Assembly (NCBI GenBank): GCA_963682025.1
Contig: OY821519.1
Span: forward strand, 250,416,358 to 250,480,357
DNA from: Cordilura impudica
Taxonomy: Eukaryota; Arthropoda; Insecta; Diptera; Scathophagidae
Length of the DNA: 64,000 nucleotides
Direction: 5' to 3'
The notes beneath the pieces are model-generated. The model had not been told where the DNA came from. It saw only the letters and a list, made by a program, of their open reading frames with translations, and searched no databases. This document shows positions 33,661 through 45,200 of the stretch, in pieces. Position 1 is the stretch's first letter; each line of letters starts with the position of its first letter. The position numbers and the translations under genes are program-made.

Positions 33661-34006
33661 TCTATAATATTAATAGGCTAGACGATTTCTTGTGACCGAT
33701 GTTTTGTTCTACCGTTTTATCCCGATTTTGACCAAACGTATATTATTTGAAAGGTATTTCTTTTTAGCCGATTTGCAAATTAACAGATTTTTAAATTTTT
33801 TCCTTAATTTTGAGTAAATTGCATTTAAAGTTGCTACTAACACATACATAAAATTGTACAATGCTATAAGTGTGTTTGTTAAATCTGTTAATGTGTTTGT
33901 AATAAAAATGGGTTTATTTTTTGTGTTGATTTGTGAATTGGCTATAATTGATTAGCATACCTTTAGGGTCTTTATTTAATGAAAAATAAGGGCTGGAATC
34001 TGCTAG
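33661..34006 (+). mobile_element. Helitron-like family A copy
   Basis: Starts TCTATAATATTAATAGGC preceded by A and ends GGGCTGGAATCTGCTAG followed by T. It lacks the CCTAGAATTTGCACTCGAA segment, so the 3' hairpin has been deleted. It is inserted among the intronic tandem repeats. Confidence 0.8.
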
Positions 34007-34009
34007 TTT

Positions 34010-34770
34010 TAATAGTTAAACTATGGTTTTCTAAGCTTTAATGTCTATGTGTTTTAGATATATTTTAAATTTAGTTTAGTTAATCTCACTTTTTTTTATC
34101 ATTTAAGTTGAAAAGTTTGTTATAGGTGCCTTAAAAATCTATGATTTCAATTTAATTTTTACTGTCATCTCAACAAGTTCGGCCTCAGATGAAGTTATTG
34201 TAGTGCGTATAAAACTGACTAACCACAGTTTAACTTTTAAACAAGAACTTTGGTAATAAACTTTTGATTTAATAGCAAAGTTCTTTAAATTGTTTAATTT
34301 GTATTTAAGTCGCAAAATTTTGCTGTTGGTAATTCTTCAAAGAATATATAGTAATTTCAAGATACCAGATTAAACTTAAGTTATTTTAATTTGCAAAAAA
34401 CCACATTTAGAAAGGCACAATTTTATAATTTTTTTTTTATAAATTAAACCCAATAAAAAATTTAACCTTTTGTTAATTTTTAATTATTAGAAATTAAGTT
34501 CAACTCTCGGATCAAGTTTTGGGACATCAGATAGACATAATTTGATTAAACTGGAGTTGTTAACTTTTTAGTTAAATAGTTTAAAGGTATAGAACCGAGT
34601 TTGTGGGTCGTCATCTAAGCTTTTACATCTTAGTCAAATAGACTGAAAAATTTTAGTGTTTAAAAATTCAAGTTTAACTAAACTAAGTTTAACTGACTTC
34701 TGAAAAATCTCGGCATAAAATGAGAAATAGGCTTTTAAAATTTGAAGAATTTTTTTTTATTTTATTTCAA
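34010..34770. repeat. Further diverged copies of the intronic ~675-bp unit
   Basis: Resumes after the Helitron with AAACTATGGTTTTCTAAGC, AGTTTAGTTAATCTCAC and AGTGCGTATAAAACT, matching the 31.6-33.2 kb unit order. Related pieces continue at about 37600-37745 and 38125-38560 around other insertions. Confidence 0.6.
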
Positions 34771-34787
34771 AATTATTTTATTTCATA

Positions 34788-35340
34788 TGTGGGTATAATG
34801 ACTTTGTGCTGATGTTTGTAACTACCAAAAATATTTGACTAGACTCTTCTTTTACTATACCGATCGTCTTAGAATCACTTTCTGATTCGATTTAGCGATG
34901 TAGGTCCGTTCGTCCGTCTGTTCGTCTGTGTGTAAACTTTGTAATCCAACTACAGGTCGCAAATTAGAATATCATTTGATGAAATTTGTCACGTAAGCTT
35001 CTATCGGCCATAACTAGTGAAATTCGATGCATATTTAGACTTAGCTCCATAAGATCCCAAATTATCATATAGATCTTTGCCGAATTGCGTTTGTGTGTGT
35101 TTATTATATCTATAAATTAGTAGTACAAAAATCTATAAACCCTCTTAGTCACAGCCCCTATATGAAGCTGCTTCCCGAACTTTACTTAAATCTACTACCA
35201 AAGAACAAAATTATTGCACATATTTTTTTTAAATTTTTATAAAATTATTGTGCATACCCAACTAGATGGACCTAAGACCAATTCTATAAACGCATGGTAT
35301 AGGGCATAGCATAGTCGGCCTAGACCGACTATAATTTTCG
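34788..35340 (-). repeat. Family P dispersed repeat, diverged copy
   Basis: Minus orientation: GGGTATAATGACTTTGTGCTG, CTTAGAATCACTTTCTGA, the GTTCGTCCGTCTGTTCGTC tract and the right end GGCCTAGACCGACTATAATTTTC. It directly precedes another copy in the same orientation at 35347. Confidence 0.75.
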
Positions 35341-35346
35341 AACTTG

Positions 35347-36125
35347 TTTTTATACCCTATACCACTATGTGGTTTGGGTATAATGACTTTGTGCTGCTGT
35401 TTGTAACAACCAAAAATATTTGACCTAGACCCATCTTTAATTATACCGATCGAATCAGAATCACTTTCTGAGTTGATTTAACAATGTCCGTCCGTCCGTC
35501 CGTCTGTGTGTCCATGTAAACCTTGTAATCAAACTGCAGGTCGCAAATATGAAAATATTTTGATGAAAATTGGTACATAAGCTTTTATCGGCCATGGGAT
35601 GAACGCTATTGAAATTGGTGAGAATCGGTCCATGTTCAGACCTAGCCCCCATACAAATTACCCATATTAAATCGACATAAATTGCCATAAAATCCAAATT
35701 GTCATATAGATCTTACTCAAATTGGGTTTGTGTGCGTTCATTACATCCATTAATGAGTAGTCCAAAAATGATCCCTTTGACCCTATATAGAGCTGCTTCC
35801 CGTTCTTCACTTAAATCTATTAAAAAACAAAAATATTGCACTGATTCTTCTCAAATTTTGTTTGTATATATTTTTGCAAAATACAAGAGACTTTACCAAA
35901 CATGATCAGGATCGGTCCATTTTTGGACCAAGTCCCTATATAGATATAGCATCCGATATGAACTTTTTCATATCTGCAGCCAAAAAATTAATAAAAATCC
36001 AACTCAAATTTGTTTTTTGCTTATTTTCTATGTCCAGTTAGTTGGGCCTAAGAGATAGGGTCTCTAAGCGCATGGTATAGGGTATCGTATAGTCGGTCTA
36101 GACCGACTATAATTTTCTTACTTGT
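35347..36125 (-). repeat. Family P dispersed repeat, full length
   Basis: Reverse-oriented near twin of 15907-16640. Left end ATACCCTATACCACTATGTGG, then AGAATCACTTTCTGAG, TCCGTCCGTCCGTCTGTG, and at the right the perfect 24-bp palindrome at 36088-36111. The minus frame at 35461-35697 and plus frame at 35699-35905 correspond to those in the 16-kb copy and are not genes. Confidence 0.8.
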
Positions 36126-36213
36126 TTATAAATAATTTTTTTTTTTTGGTTTATTAAACAAAAATTTAACTATAAATTACTAAATACGACTTTGGAGAGT
36201 AAAACTCTATAAA

Positions 36214-36797
36214 GACAAGTAAGAAAATTATAGTCAGTCCAGATCGACTATACGATATAGAAAATAACCATAAACGAAATTTGAGTGGCATTGTTATTAA
36301 TTTGGTTGCCTTCGTGTATGAAAAATTTCATAGCGAATGCTATATTTATATGGGGACTACGTCGAAAAATGGACCGATCTGATCCTATTGGTAAGCTGAC
36401 TTATTTTTTGAAGAAGCATATACCAACCAAATTGGAGAAAAATCTGTGCAATCTTCTTGTTTTTTGATAAATTTTAGTGAAAATGGGAAATCAGATTTAT
36501 ATGGGGGGGTATGACTAAGAATTGTCCTATAGGGTTTATGTTTCGACTACTGATAAATGGATGCAATAAACATACACAAATCCAATTTGACCGAGATCTA
36601 TATGATAATTTGGATATTATGGTAATTTAAGTCGATCATTTGTATGGGGTCTAGGTCTGAACATGCACGGATCTTCATCAATTTCATTAGTGTTCATCCT
36701 ATGACCGACAGAAGCTTATATACAAAATTTCATTAAAATATATTCATATTGGCGACCTGTAGTTTGATTACAAGGTTTACATGGACACACAGACAAG
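36214..36797 (+). repeat. Family P dispersed repeat, 3'-truncated
   Basis: Starts ACAAGTAAGAAAATTATAGTC with a degraded palindrome, runs in plus orientation through GAGTGGCATTGTTATTAATT and GTTTACATGGACACACAGAC, then stops. It is head-to-head with the preceding copy, about 90 bp apart. Confidence 0.75.
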
Positions 36798-37154
36798 ATT
36801 TTCCGGTATAAAATCCATTTCTAATGTTCAGTTCCAAACATAAGTTAATTATTCCTTACTAAACACTTCATACTTCAATGTAAAAGTTATTTTTTAAATA
36901 CTTTAAATTACCCTTTGAAATTTTTTAAATACTTTTTTGAATAATTTTTTTCAGAATTATACCCAATAATTCAAAACTAAAGCAAAAATTGACTTTAGAA
37001 ATTTTATTGAATTTTTGAAGAAATTTTAACAATTTAAACAAAAATTTCTAAACTTTTTTTTAGAACATTTCTGGATAATTGGAAATTACAATGTCAAGTA
37101 GGAATTTACAGATTAAAATCTAAAGTAAGAAAAAAAAATTTTATGCAGCAGTAA

Positions 37155-37537
37155 TGCCGTTTTCTTTTCTGAGAAAAAATGTCGTATTTTATTTGCAATT
37201 TTTTCGAAAAGTGTATTTTTTAAATATTCTAAATTAAGAGAAACCTTATTTTATACATCAATCGAAAGGTCTCAAAGTAGAGCGCTCGTAAATCGCAAAA
37301 AAATTATAGCTATTGACTTTTTTCAGGTCATAGTGTGAGAATATTTTGCCATTGTTCTCCTTTTTTTTTAAATATTTTCACCCTATGACTTCAAAGAGGA
37401 TAATAATCACAGCACTTTGAGACCTTTCGATTGATGTATAAAATTAGGTTACTCTTAATTTAGAATATTTAAAAAATACACTTTTCGAAAAAAGTGCAAA
37501 TAAAATGCGACACTTTTTGTCAGAAAAGAAAACGGCA
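37155..37537. mobile_element. Long-TIR MITE (TWA target), copy 1
   Basis: Begins TGCCGTTTTCTTTTCTGA and ends with the complement. Inverted repeats extend roughly 130 bp inward (TTTTCGAAAAGTGTATTTTT, ATCAATCGAAAGGTCTC and complements). Flanked by a TAA duplication (37152-37154 and 37538-37540). A 3-bp TWA duplication is the habit of PIF/Harbinger elements. Non-coding. Confidence 0.85.
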
Positions 37538-37747
37538 TAAGTTTTTATTTTATTTTTATAATAAATGTTTGATTTCTTTAAAAAAATTAAAAAACTATTT
37601 ACGAAAATTGAGAAATTAAGTTTAACTCTAGGAGTGAGTTTTGGGGATGCCGGTTAATCTTAATTTGATTAAACTGAAGTTGTTAACTCGTTTAGTTAAA
37701 GAGTTGAAAGTTATAAAATTGAGTTTTTGGAATGTCATCTATGCTTA

Positions 37748-38124
37748 TGCCGTTTTCTTCTCTGACAAAAAGTTTCGAAAAGTGTATTTTTCTATATATT
37801 CTGAATTAAGAGGAACTTTATCTTAAACATCAATCGAAAGGTCTCAAAGTCGAGCCTTCGTAAATCGCATAAAATTTCAGCCATTGACTTTTTCAGCTCA
37901 TAGTGTGAGAATATTTTCCCATTGTTCTCCTTTTTTTTAATATTTTCACCCTATGACTTCAAGAGATAATAATAATTTTTTTTTTGCATTTTATAAACAC
38001 TTTGAGACATTTCGATTGATGTATAAGATAATGTTGTTCTTGATTCAGAATATATAGCAAAATACCCTTTTCGAAAAAAGTGCAAATAAAATGCGACATA
38101 TTTTTGTCAGAAAAGAAAACGGCA
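37748..38124. mobile_element. Long-TIR MITE (TWA target), copy 2
   Basis: Same ends as copy 1, flanked by TTA (37745-37747 and 38125-38127). The left repeat lacks about 25 bp between TGACAAAAAG and TTTCGAAAAGTG that the right repeat still has. It lies about 200 bp from copy 1 in the comm-like intron. Confidence 0.85.
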
Positions 38125-39215
38125 TTAGTTTAATTAAGCTCAATTTTTTATAAATTAATCAAACATTTTTAAAGTTCTTAATGCTTTAAATGGAAAGGTT
38201 TAACTGACATCCGAAAAAAATCGGCTTAAAGGAAGAAATAAGACTTTTAAAATTTAAAGAAAATTTTTTAAACCTTCGTATTATATTTTATTTCGTATTT
38301 ATATAAACTTTTGCTGATAAAACTGTGGTTAATTTAACTTTCATAATTGTGTTTATATACTGTTAAGCCAAAAAATTTTGTATAAATCATTTTAATATTT
38401 TTTTTAATATATATTTTTTTTAGATCTACAAAACAAAAGTTTAACTCTAAACAACAAAACGTGAATAGAAAGAGTGAAATTCAATTAAAAAATTTAATGT
38501 ATCTTTACTTAACTCGACTGGCAGGCCCAGTTTTAATTAGCACTCTTTGACCATTAATTTTGCAATATTTTAATTATTTTTTATTTTGTTGAAGTTAACA
38601 AAAGTTTAACCAAAAAGTAAGATATTTGGCAACATATATTTGTTTTAATTTTCTATAACTCTTTATGAAAATTATTTATCTACAATCAAGTACCGGCTTT
38701 ACCACTTACTGATTTGACAAGGTTTAGATTCAAACTTGAGTGATTTTACAGCGTAAAAAATTTATTAAAAAAAATTTATAAATTTTCAAAACTATCGTCT
38801 GAAAAATTTTTATAAATTGTTATTTACATTTTGTATAAAATTCTTTTACATTTATTCCCGATAGTTAAAAATAGAACCAAAAATCTTTTTTTTTTTAATT
38901 TCTAGAATTCAAAAAAAAAAAAAAAAAAAAAAGTTAGTAAATTGGCCAAAATTTCAAATCTTTTTGTTTTAACAAATTTGGATAATAGGAAATCACACTG
39001 TCAAATAGGATTAGAGATTAATAATCTATCGTTCCAAAACAACTGATTGAGTAATATTCTTTTTCATAACGAATATCTGATTTCTTTAAACAAATTTTAT
39101 TATTCCTTTAAAGATTGAAGAAAAAAAAATATTTTTAAAACTTTGAAAATTGTTTTTTTTTTAATAAAAAAAAAAATAAAATATCTCTAATAACTAAAAA
39201 AAAAAAAATACTTAC

Positions 39216-39732
39216 AATTTCTTTTCCACATACGAAATTGATGATAGAGAAAACAGGAACAGAAACAAAAAATCATCGATATAAAAACCAGAGTTAGAAC
39301 CACACCAATCCAGACTTCATTCATGAATTTATCATATTCGAATTGTTTTTGCAATTCATCCATGGCCGTATTAAAATTCTGGCTATCCAACATTAAATTA
39401 TTAGCAGTAAAATCTAAATCCATATTGGTAGAAGTGGACGTTGAAATCGAGGGTATGGCAGCTGAGTGTAGCGATGAGGCGGTATTCTCTGGCTGGACGT
39501 TCGAAAATGTTTGCAATTGTATGGAGTGTATAAAGGAGGCTCCAAGTTTCTTCAGAAATTCACTGGTAGTAGTGTGATGTGTGGCCGTATCCAAGGATGT
39601 TATGGTGGGCGTGGAGGCCAAGGCTATGGCGGCGCTATCGTCTCGGCTATTTTGTAAAATATGCTGTGCGTATTTGTCTAAATGCAATTCTTGTGGTAGT
39701 TCGTAATTTAATGAGCGCGTTAATGATTCCAT
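39216..39732 (-). CDS. comm: Commissureless-like protein, coding exon 1 (N-terminus and transmembrane segment)
   Basis: Starts at ATG 39732 ([14 protein letters not shown]) and runs 172 codons plus one base to the donor GTAAGT (39215-39210). There is no signal peptide. Residues 1-135 are Ser/Thr-rich; residues 126-140 ([15 protein letters not shown]) lead into a single transmembrane helix [20 protein letters not shown] (141-160), followed by [12 protein letters not shown], a basic stop-transfer stretch. Joined with exon 2 it makes 333 residues with the C-terminal LPSY motifs on the cytoplasmic side. A conserved block just before and through the membrane segment plus LPSY in the tail is the mark of the Comm family, which in Drosophila removes Robo from midline-crossing axons (established). 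Identity is by recollection of family features, so the paralogue is uncertain. Plus-strand frames at 39323-39791 are antisense. Confidence 0.87.
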
Positions 39733-40850
39733 TATGGACTATATATTACAATTTTTTTCTTTCTTTTATAATTAAAATCTTTAATCTTTAGTCAGTTGAT
39801 CTTCACTTTGTCTTTTTATTCTCACTAGACTTTCTTCTGTGTTGTTATTTATTTTTTTTTATTGTTATCTGTACTTGTCATATGTTTTTCTGTTTCTTTT
39901 TTTTAATATCTTTCTGTTTGTAAAAGGTTTTAAAAATAACAGTTTAAAAAAAATTTTAACCGTATTAAAATAAAGTACGTCTATAGACCACGAATTCTCT
40001 AAATAAACTAAATGTTTGGTAACTACACGTTTAAGTAACAAGATTGTCTTAAAAGTAACAAACAATCTATAGGATTTTTAAATACTCATTTCAAATGAGC
40101 GTAAATATTTTATACTCATATGATCAGTTGTTTCGAAATACTCACTTTATATGAGTAAATAAATTTTTAAAAATTGTACTAGATTAATGTTAAATTATTC
40201 TCAAATTCAAACTCAAAGATCTTTTTTTTTTACCTGTTTGCTGCTGGCTTTTGAAGATCTTCTTTTGCTCTTCGTTTTTTTTCTTTCTTTCTTTACTTTC
40301 TACATAAAAATTTTCTGGTGATCATTTGATGCTTGGTTACGCTCGAGTAAACATCTTTTCTTTTATTACAATTGTTTGCTTAACAAAAACTCTCCCCTAT
40401 TTTCCTACTCACATATCTTTCAGCCTGGGAATTATTGTCAATTCTAGGCATACCAGAGCTGTATAAAGAGCCTAATGCTTACGCATGATGAGCCCTTAAT
40501 TGGCGTTACAAACCTTCAGTAAGAATAACGTAGTCTTTTCTTTTTATTTGTAACTGCGTTTAACGAATACAATTAAAGCGGCTTACTACAATCGTATGAG
40601 TGTCTAAATCCTGAATTTTTAAAAGTTTTTAAAAAAAAGTTCATGCAACCCAGTCCACTGTATGTGACCTTCTCCGAGAAAAGGGACTTAGTGTGTGAAA
40701 ATTAAGTTTTGAGAAAAAAACGCATTTAAAGTTTCTACACCCTTATGGGTACCAGAATCCACCGTTTTTGACACAACCCGTTTTTTGACACACTTGAATT
40801 TTGGACTCTGGAAAAGATTATTTAATTTTACATTTTCACTTCATTGTTTT
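39733..40850 (-). other. Presumed 5' UTR/promoter side of the comm-like gene
   Basis: Pyrimidine-rich and AT-rich on the plus strand. No upstream exon, TATA box or initiator could be placed with confidence. Most distinctive are the TACTCA palindromes at about 40083-40162. Confidence 0.35.
40083..40162. promoter_or_regulatory. Cluster of TACTCA/TGAGTA inverted motifs
   Basis: Within 80 bp: TACTCATTTCAAATGAGCGTA, TACTCATATGA and TACTCACTTTATATGAGTA. Each is a TACTCA facing a TGAG(T/C) half. They lie 350-430 bp upstream of the comm-like ATG. This could be a binding-site cluster or chance in A/T-rich DNA. Confidence 0.3.
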
Positions 40851-41265
40851 TTTTTTTTTTATTTGATTTAAGGAAAATATTTGCCTCGAAACTGCTCTAT
40901 TTTCCGAGTATTATAGTTAAAAAATTACTTTTCAACTTTTAACTTTTTGAATTATTGACTCTAAAAAATATAACTGATTTTAAGGGGATTTTGATAAATT
41001 GTGTTCTGAATATAAAATGTTTATAATTTTTCTAAAAAAAAAAAATAAATAAATAAAGAAATAAGAAAATATATAAAAACATTTTTTTGCCACTCGAAAT
41101 TATGACTCTAAGAAGATCCTCTTACTGTATCGATTAATTTTTTGATGAATTTTTAAAAATTTACGCTCCGAAACAATATTTTTCTGAGGATTATATGAAC
41201 ATTTTTCAATGAGTCCAATGTAAAAAGGTAGGTTAGTATTTTATAGTCAACAATTTTTTTATTTA

Positions 41266-41631
41266 TCTATAACATTAATAGGCTAGGCGATTTCTTGTGA
41301 CCGATGTTTTGTTCTACCGTTTTATCACGATTTTGACAAAACGTATATTATTTGAAAGGTATTTCTTTTAAGCCGTTTTGCAGATTTACAGATTTTTAAA
41401 TTTTTTCCTTTATTTTGAGTAGATTGAATTTAAAGTTGCTGCTAACACATACATAAAATTATACATATGCTATATGTGTTTTATTAAATTTGTTAATGTT
41501 TTTATTAATGACTTTTTATCCTCATTCACAATAATAATAAACCATAAAAGTGTTGGTTTGTGAATTGGCTAAGTTAAAATATAATGCTGCCTAGAAATTG
41601 CACTCGAATTTCGAGCGCTGGAATTTGCTTG
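41266..41631 (+). mobile_element. Helitron-like family A copy
   Basis: Starts TCTATAACATTAATAGGC after A; ends CTCGAATTTCGAGCGCTGG..TTGCTTG before T (CTAG mutated to CTTG). It has the alternative internal block CACAATAATAATAAACCAT also seen in the 59.6-kb copy, so these two form a subfamily. Inserted in the 350-bp array. Confidence 0.8.
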
Positions 41632-42924
41632 TTGACATTAATGCTTCTGGAAATAATTCTTAATTATGGCAATCAAAAATTAACTGATTTTTTAACGAGT
41701 TTGCAAAAATCTATTACCTAGTCTGAAAAAAAATTTTTTTTGAAAAAAAAAAAAAAATTCACCCAGCAATCAATCTTTTGGATATTATGAAAAAAAATTT
41801 TTTTTTTTTTTTTGATATTTTGCAAACTTTTTAGAATTTATGTTCTGAAGATAAAATTTTTTATAAATTTTTCAGCAAATCCAATAAACGAATGTTAGGG
41901 AACTCGAAAATTGTGACTTTAAACAGACTAAAATGTTATCTTGCTACTTCGTTCTTTTTTTTTTTTCTTTTTGATTAGCTTTAAAAATGTATGCTCGGGA
42001 AGTACTTGTTTTTCTGATTCTTATATGGACGATATCTAATGAGTCCAGGGAACGTTTTAGCAATAAAAAAGAAATTTTACCTACCGTCAACAATGCTAAG
42101 AGCTGTCGGATATGATGACTACAAAAATGTGAAAAAAAACTATGGATTTTTCTAGCGATATGTCGAAATTTTTTTTTTTACCCAACCTGGTAAACAAATT
42201 TTTTGCCACTCTGAAAATACTATTAAATACGATCGTTCCACTTTAAAATTCGTTTTTTGTTGAGTTTTTAAAAAATGGTCTTCCAAACTAAATTTTATTT
42301 CTTCAATGAGTCAAAAAAAAAAAAAAATAAAAATAGCAAAAAAGTGGATAATTTTAAATAAAAATAAAAAACTCCTGCCAACCCAGTCATCAAATTGCTA
42401 TATCTTGGGTGCTATGACTATGGAAAGATTTAACTACAGTAATAAAGCACATAGTAGAGTAAAAGACCTAACTCTGATAATAAAGCGGATAATTTTTAAT
42501 AAAATTGAAACATTTTTTTCAGCCAGCCTAGTCAAGAATTTAACTTTCTCTTGAAAATTCTGACTGAATTTTTTACAAAGGTTACATTCTAAAAATGACT
42601 TTTTTTTATTTTACTTCGAAAATAAATTTTTTGTCTCCCAACCCATCAAACAGATTTTATGGCACACGAAAATAAATTAAAAATACTTTTAATCATGATC
42701 TATTACGATATTAATCTATTAATTCTTTTTGTGACCTTTCTTAAAATAATGTACCGAAACGACCCTCTTTTCTGAGTCTTTTATTACTCTTCAATCAGTG
42801 CAAAAAAAGAAAAAAAATTTAGTAATAAAGTTGATAATTTTTAATTAAATTTAAAATTTTTCTTCAACCACCCAGTCAAAAATATCACTATATCTTGAAT
42901 ATTCTGACTCTGAATAGAGTCTTA

Positions 42925-43329
42925 TGCCGTTTTCTTTTCTGACAAAAAATGTCGCGTTTTATTTGCACTTTTTTCGAAAAGTGTATTTTTTTTATTTATT
43001 CTATATTACGAGCAACGTTATTTTATACATCAATAGAAAGGTCTCAAAGTCGAGCGCTCGTAAATCTCAAAAAATTGTAGCCATTGGCTCCTTTCAGGTC
43101 ATAGTGTGAGAATATTTCAACATTGTTCCCCTTTTTTGAATATTTTCACCCCATGACTTCAAAGAGGATAATAATCAAAATTTTTTGCATTTTATGAAAA
43201 CAGCAATTTGGGACCTTTCCATGGATGTATAAAATTACGTTACTCTTAATTCAGAATGTAGAAAAAAATACACTTTTCGAAAAAAGTGTAAATAAAATGC
43301 GACATTTTTTGTCAGAAAAGAAAACGGCA
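42925..43329. mobile_element. Long-TIR MITE (TWA target), copy 3
   Basis: TGCCGTTTTCTTTTCTGACA at the left with full-length inverted repeats, 405 bp, flanked by TTA (42922-42924 and 43330-43332). Same family as at 37.2 and 37.7 kb. Inserted in the 350-bp array. The ORF at 42924-43109 is inside it and not a gene. Confidence 0.85.
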
Positions 43330-45200
43330 TTATATATAAAAAAAATATTGGATTTTTTGCGAGGTTTTTAAAATTTCTATTCTAAAAATGATTTTCGTTT
43401 TATTTTTCTTTAAGAAAACATTATTTTTACCCAACTCAGCAAACTTTTCAGCCAACTCAGTCAACAATATCACTATATGTTGAATATTCTGACTCTGAAA
43501 AGTCTCTTAAACATAAAAAAGTTTGTTTGAAGTTTTTAAAATTTATATTCTGAAAATTGATTGTTTTTATTTTCTTTAACGAAAAAAATTTCTTTCACCC
43601 AACCCAGTAAACAGTATTATGGCACCAGAAAATGATAGCTCTAAAAATCTTTTATTCATGATCCCATTAATTTATTGATACGATCTTTAGCGATAATTAA
43701 AAAAATTATGCTCCAAAAGTACTCTTTAATGAACCACTCTTTAATGAACCATCTTCCATGGGCCCTAAAAATTGTTTAGAAGTAAGGTGAAGTAGTTTTT
43801 TATTATTAAAAAAATCACCTCATCCAGTCAACAATATTACAGCTCTTGGATATTACGACTCTGTAATAACTACTAAAGAAAAATAAATTTATTGTATTGT
43901 CTTTATATTGTATATTCCAAAAATAAATGTCTTAGTTTTTAAATTTTTTTTCCACCTATCTGGTAAAAAAATATTTTTGACTCTCTAAAATTGTGACTTA
44001 AAAAGATTCTTAAACATAATGTTATTTAACTTCATTGATACGTTTTTCCATGAGCTTTTAAAAATGTATGCTCCGAAACTATTCCATTTTTCGGGTCTGC
44101 TATGGACATTATTTAATGAGTAAAAAAAAAAAAAAAACAAAAAAAAAAACATTTCAGTAATAATTTTTATTTAAATTTAAAAAAATTTCGAACAAACAAA
44201 GTCACCAATGTTGCGAGCTGGCGGATATGATGACTTACGAAGTTTTTAAAATTTATATTCAGAAAATTAATTTAAAAAATAAAATTTTTTAACTCAATCC
44301 ATTAACTAAATATTATGCATCTCGAAAACTATGACTGTAAAAATACTTTTAATCATGATCCTATTATTTTATTGTTATTTTATTGTAACCAATAAAGGTC
44401 TTTTAAAAAATTATGCTCTGAGTCTTTTATGAACAATCTTCAATGTATCCAGAAAAAACTTTACCAATAAAGTGGATTAGTTTTTCACAAATTTTAAAAA
44501 AATTTTACTCTACCCATTAATTAAATATTCCAGCTCATGGGTATTATGACTATGAAAAGATTCCTAAATAAAAAAATGTATTTAATTTATTTTCGAACAA
44601 TTTTTTGAAATATACATGATGAAAATAATTTTTTTTTTAGTTTTTGATACACAAAAAAATTTTTTTTTCACCCAACCCAGCAAATTTTCAGTCAAAAAGT
44701 CTTTCAAATATGATTTTATTACTCATTGGTACATTTTTAATGAGTTTTTAAAAATATAAGCTTCCACTCTTCTACTCTTTTTTCTGTGTCTTATAAGAAC
44801 ATTTATCAAAGAGTCTAGAATATACTTTTCAGTAAAGCGAGTAAATTTTCGAGATCTTTTAATTAATAACTCTGAACAGATTCCTAAATATATAAAAAAA
44901 TTTTAATTCATTTTTGCGAATATATATTATGAAAATAAAATTTTATAAACAAAAAAAAAAAAAAAATAGTAATAAATAATAAAAAATTAAAAACAAATTT
45001 TAAAAATTCATCCACCCAGTAAACAAATTTTTTGGCTCTCTCGAATATTTGCTCTAAAAAGACTCTTAAACATGATACTATTTCTTTATCTATTCTTTGT
45101 ATAATGAGTTTTTAAAAAGTTATGCTCCGAATTTGCTCTTCTATCTGAGCTTTATATGAACATTCTTCAATGAATTCAAGAAAACATCGACAGTGACATA

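Larger units (their letters stand above)
25495..39215 (-). other. Intron of the comm-like gene (13.7 kb)
   Basis: Donor GTAAGT at 39215-39210 and acceptor TTTTAG ending at 25495, phase 1. The interior is A/T-dense: degenerate tandem units of about 420 bp (27.7-29.9 kb), tandem units of about 675 bp (31.6-33.2 kb), two inverted-repeat MITE types, two Helitron-like copies and three family P copies. No other exon was recognised in it. Stretches 25520-26250, 26530-27700 and 29900-31550 hold only A/T low complexity as far as I can see. Confidence 0.8.
40851..45200. repeat. Array of diverged units of about 350 bp upstream of the comm-like gene
   Basis: A recurring block TTATGCTCCGAAAC..CT..TTTTTCTGAGTCTT followed by ATGAACATTCTTCAATGAGTC is found near 40886, 41161, 41987, 42268, 42750, 43709, 44063, 44410, 44755 and 45120. 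The last five are spaced about 345-365 bp. Other unit parts are CACCCAACCCAGTAAACA and GACTCTGAAAAGATTCTTAAA. Longer gaps are partly explained by the Helitron-like copy and the MITE inserted here. It is old, as the units differ widely. Confidence 0.7.

Noticed and set aside
35461..35905. Recurrent open frames in family P copies (also at 14208-14543 and 16079-16514)
   Set aside because: They recur because the DNA is copied. They include the simple GGAC tract, show no domain, and are broken in the other copies.
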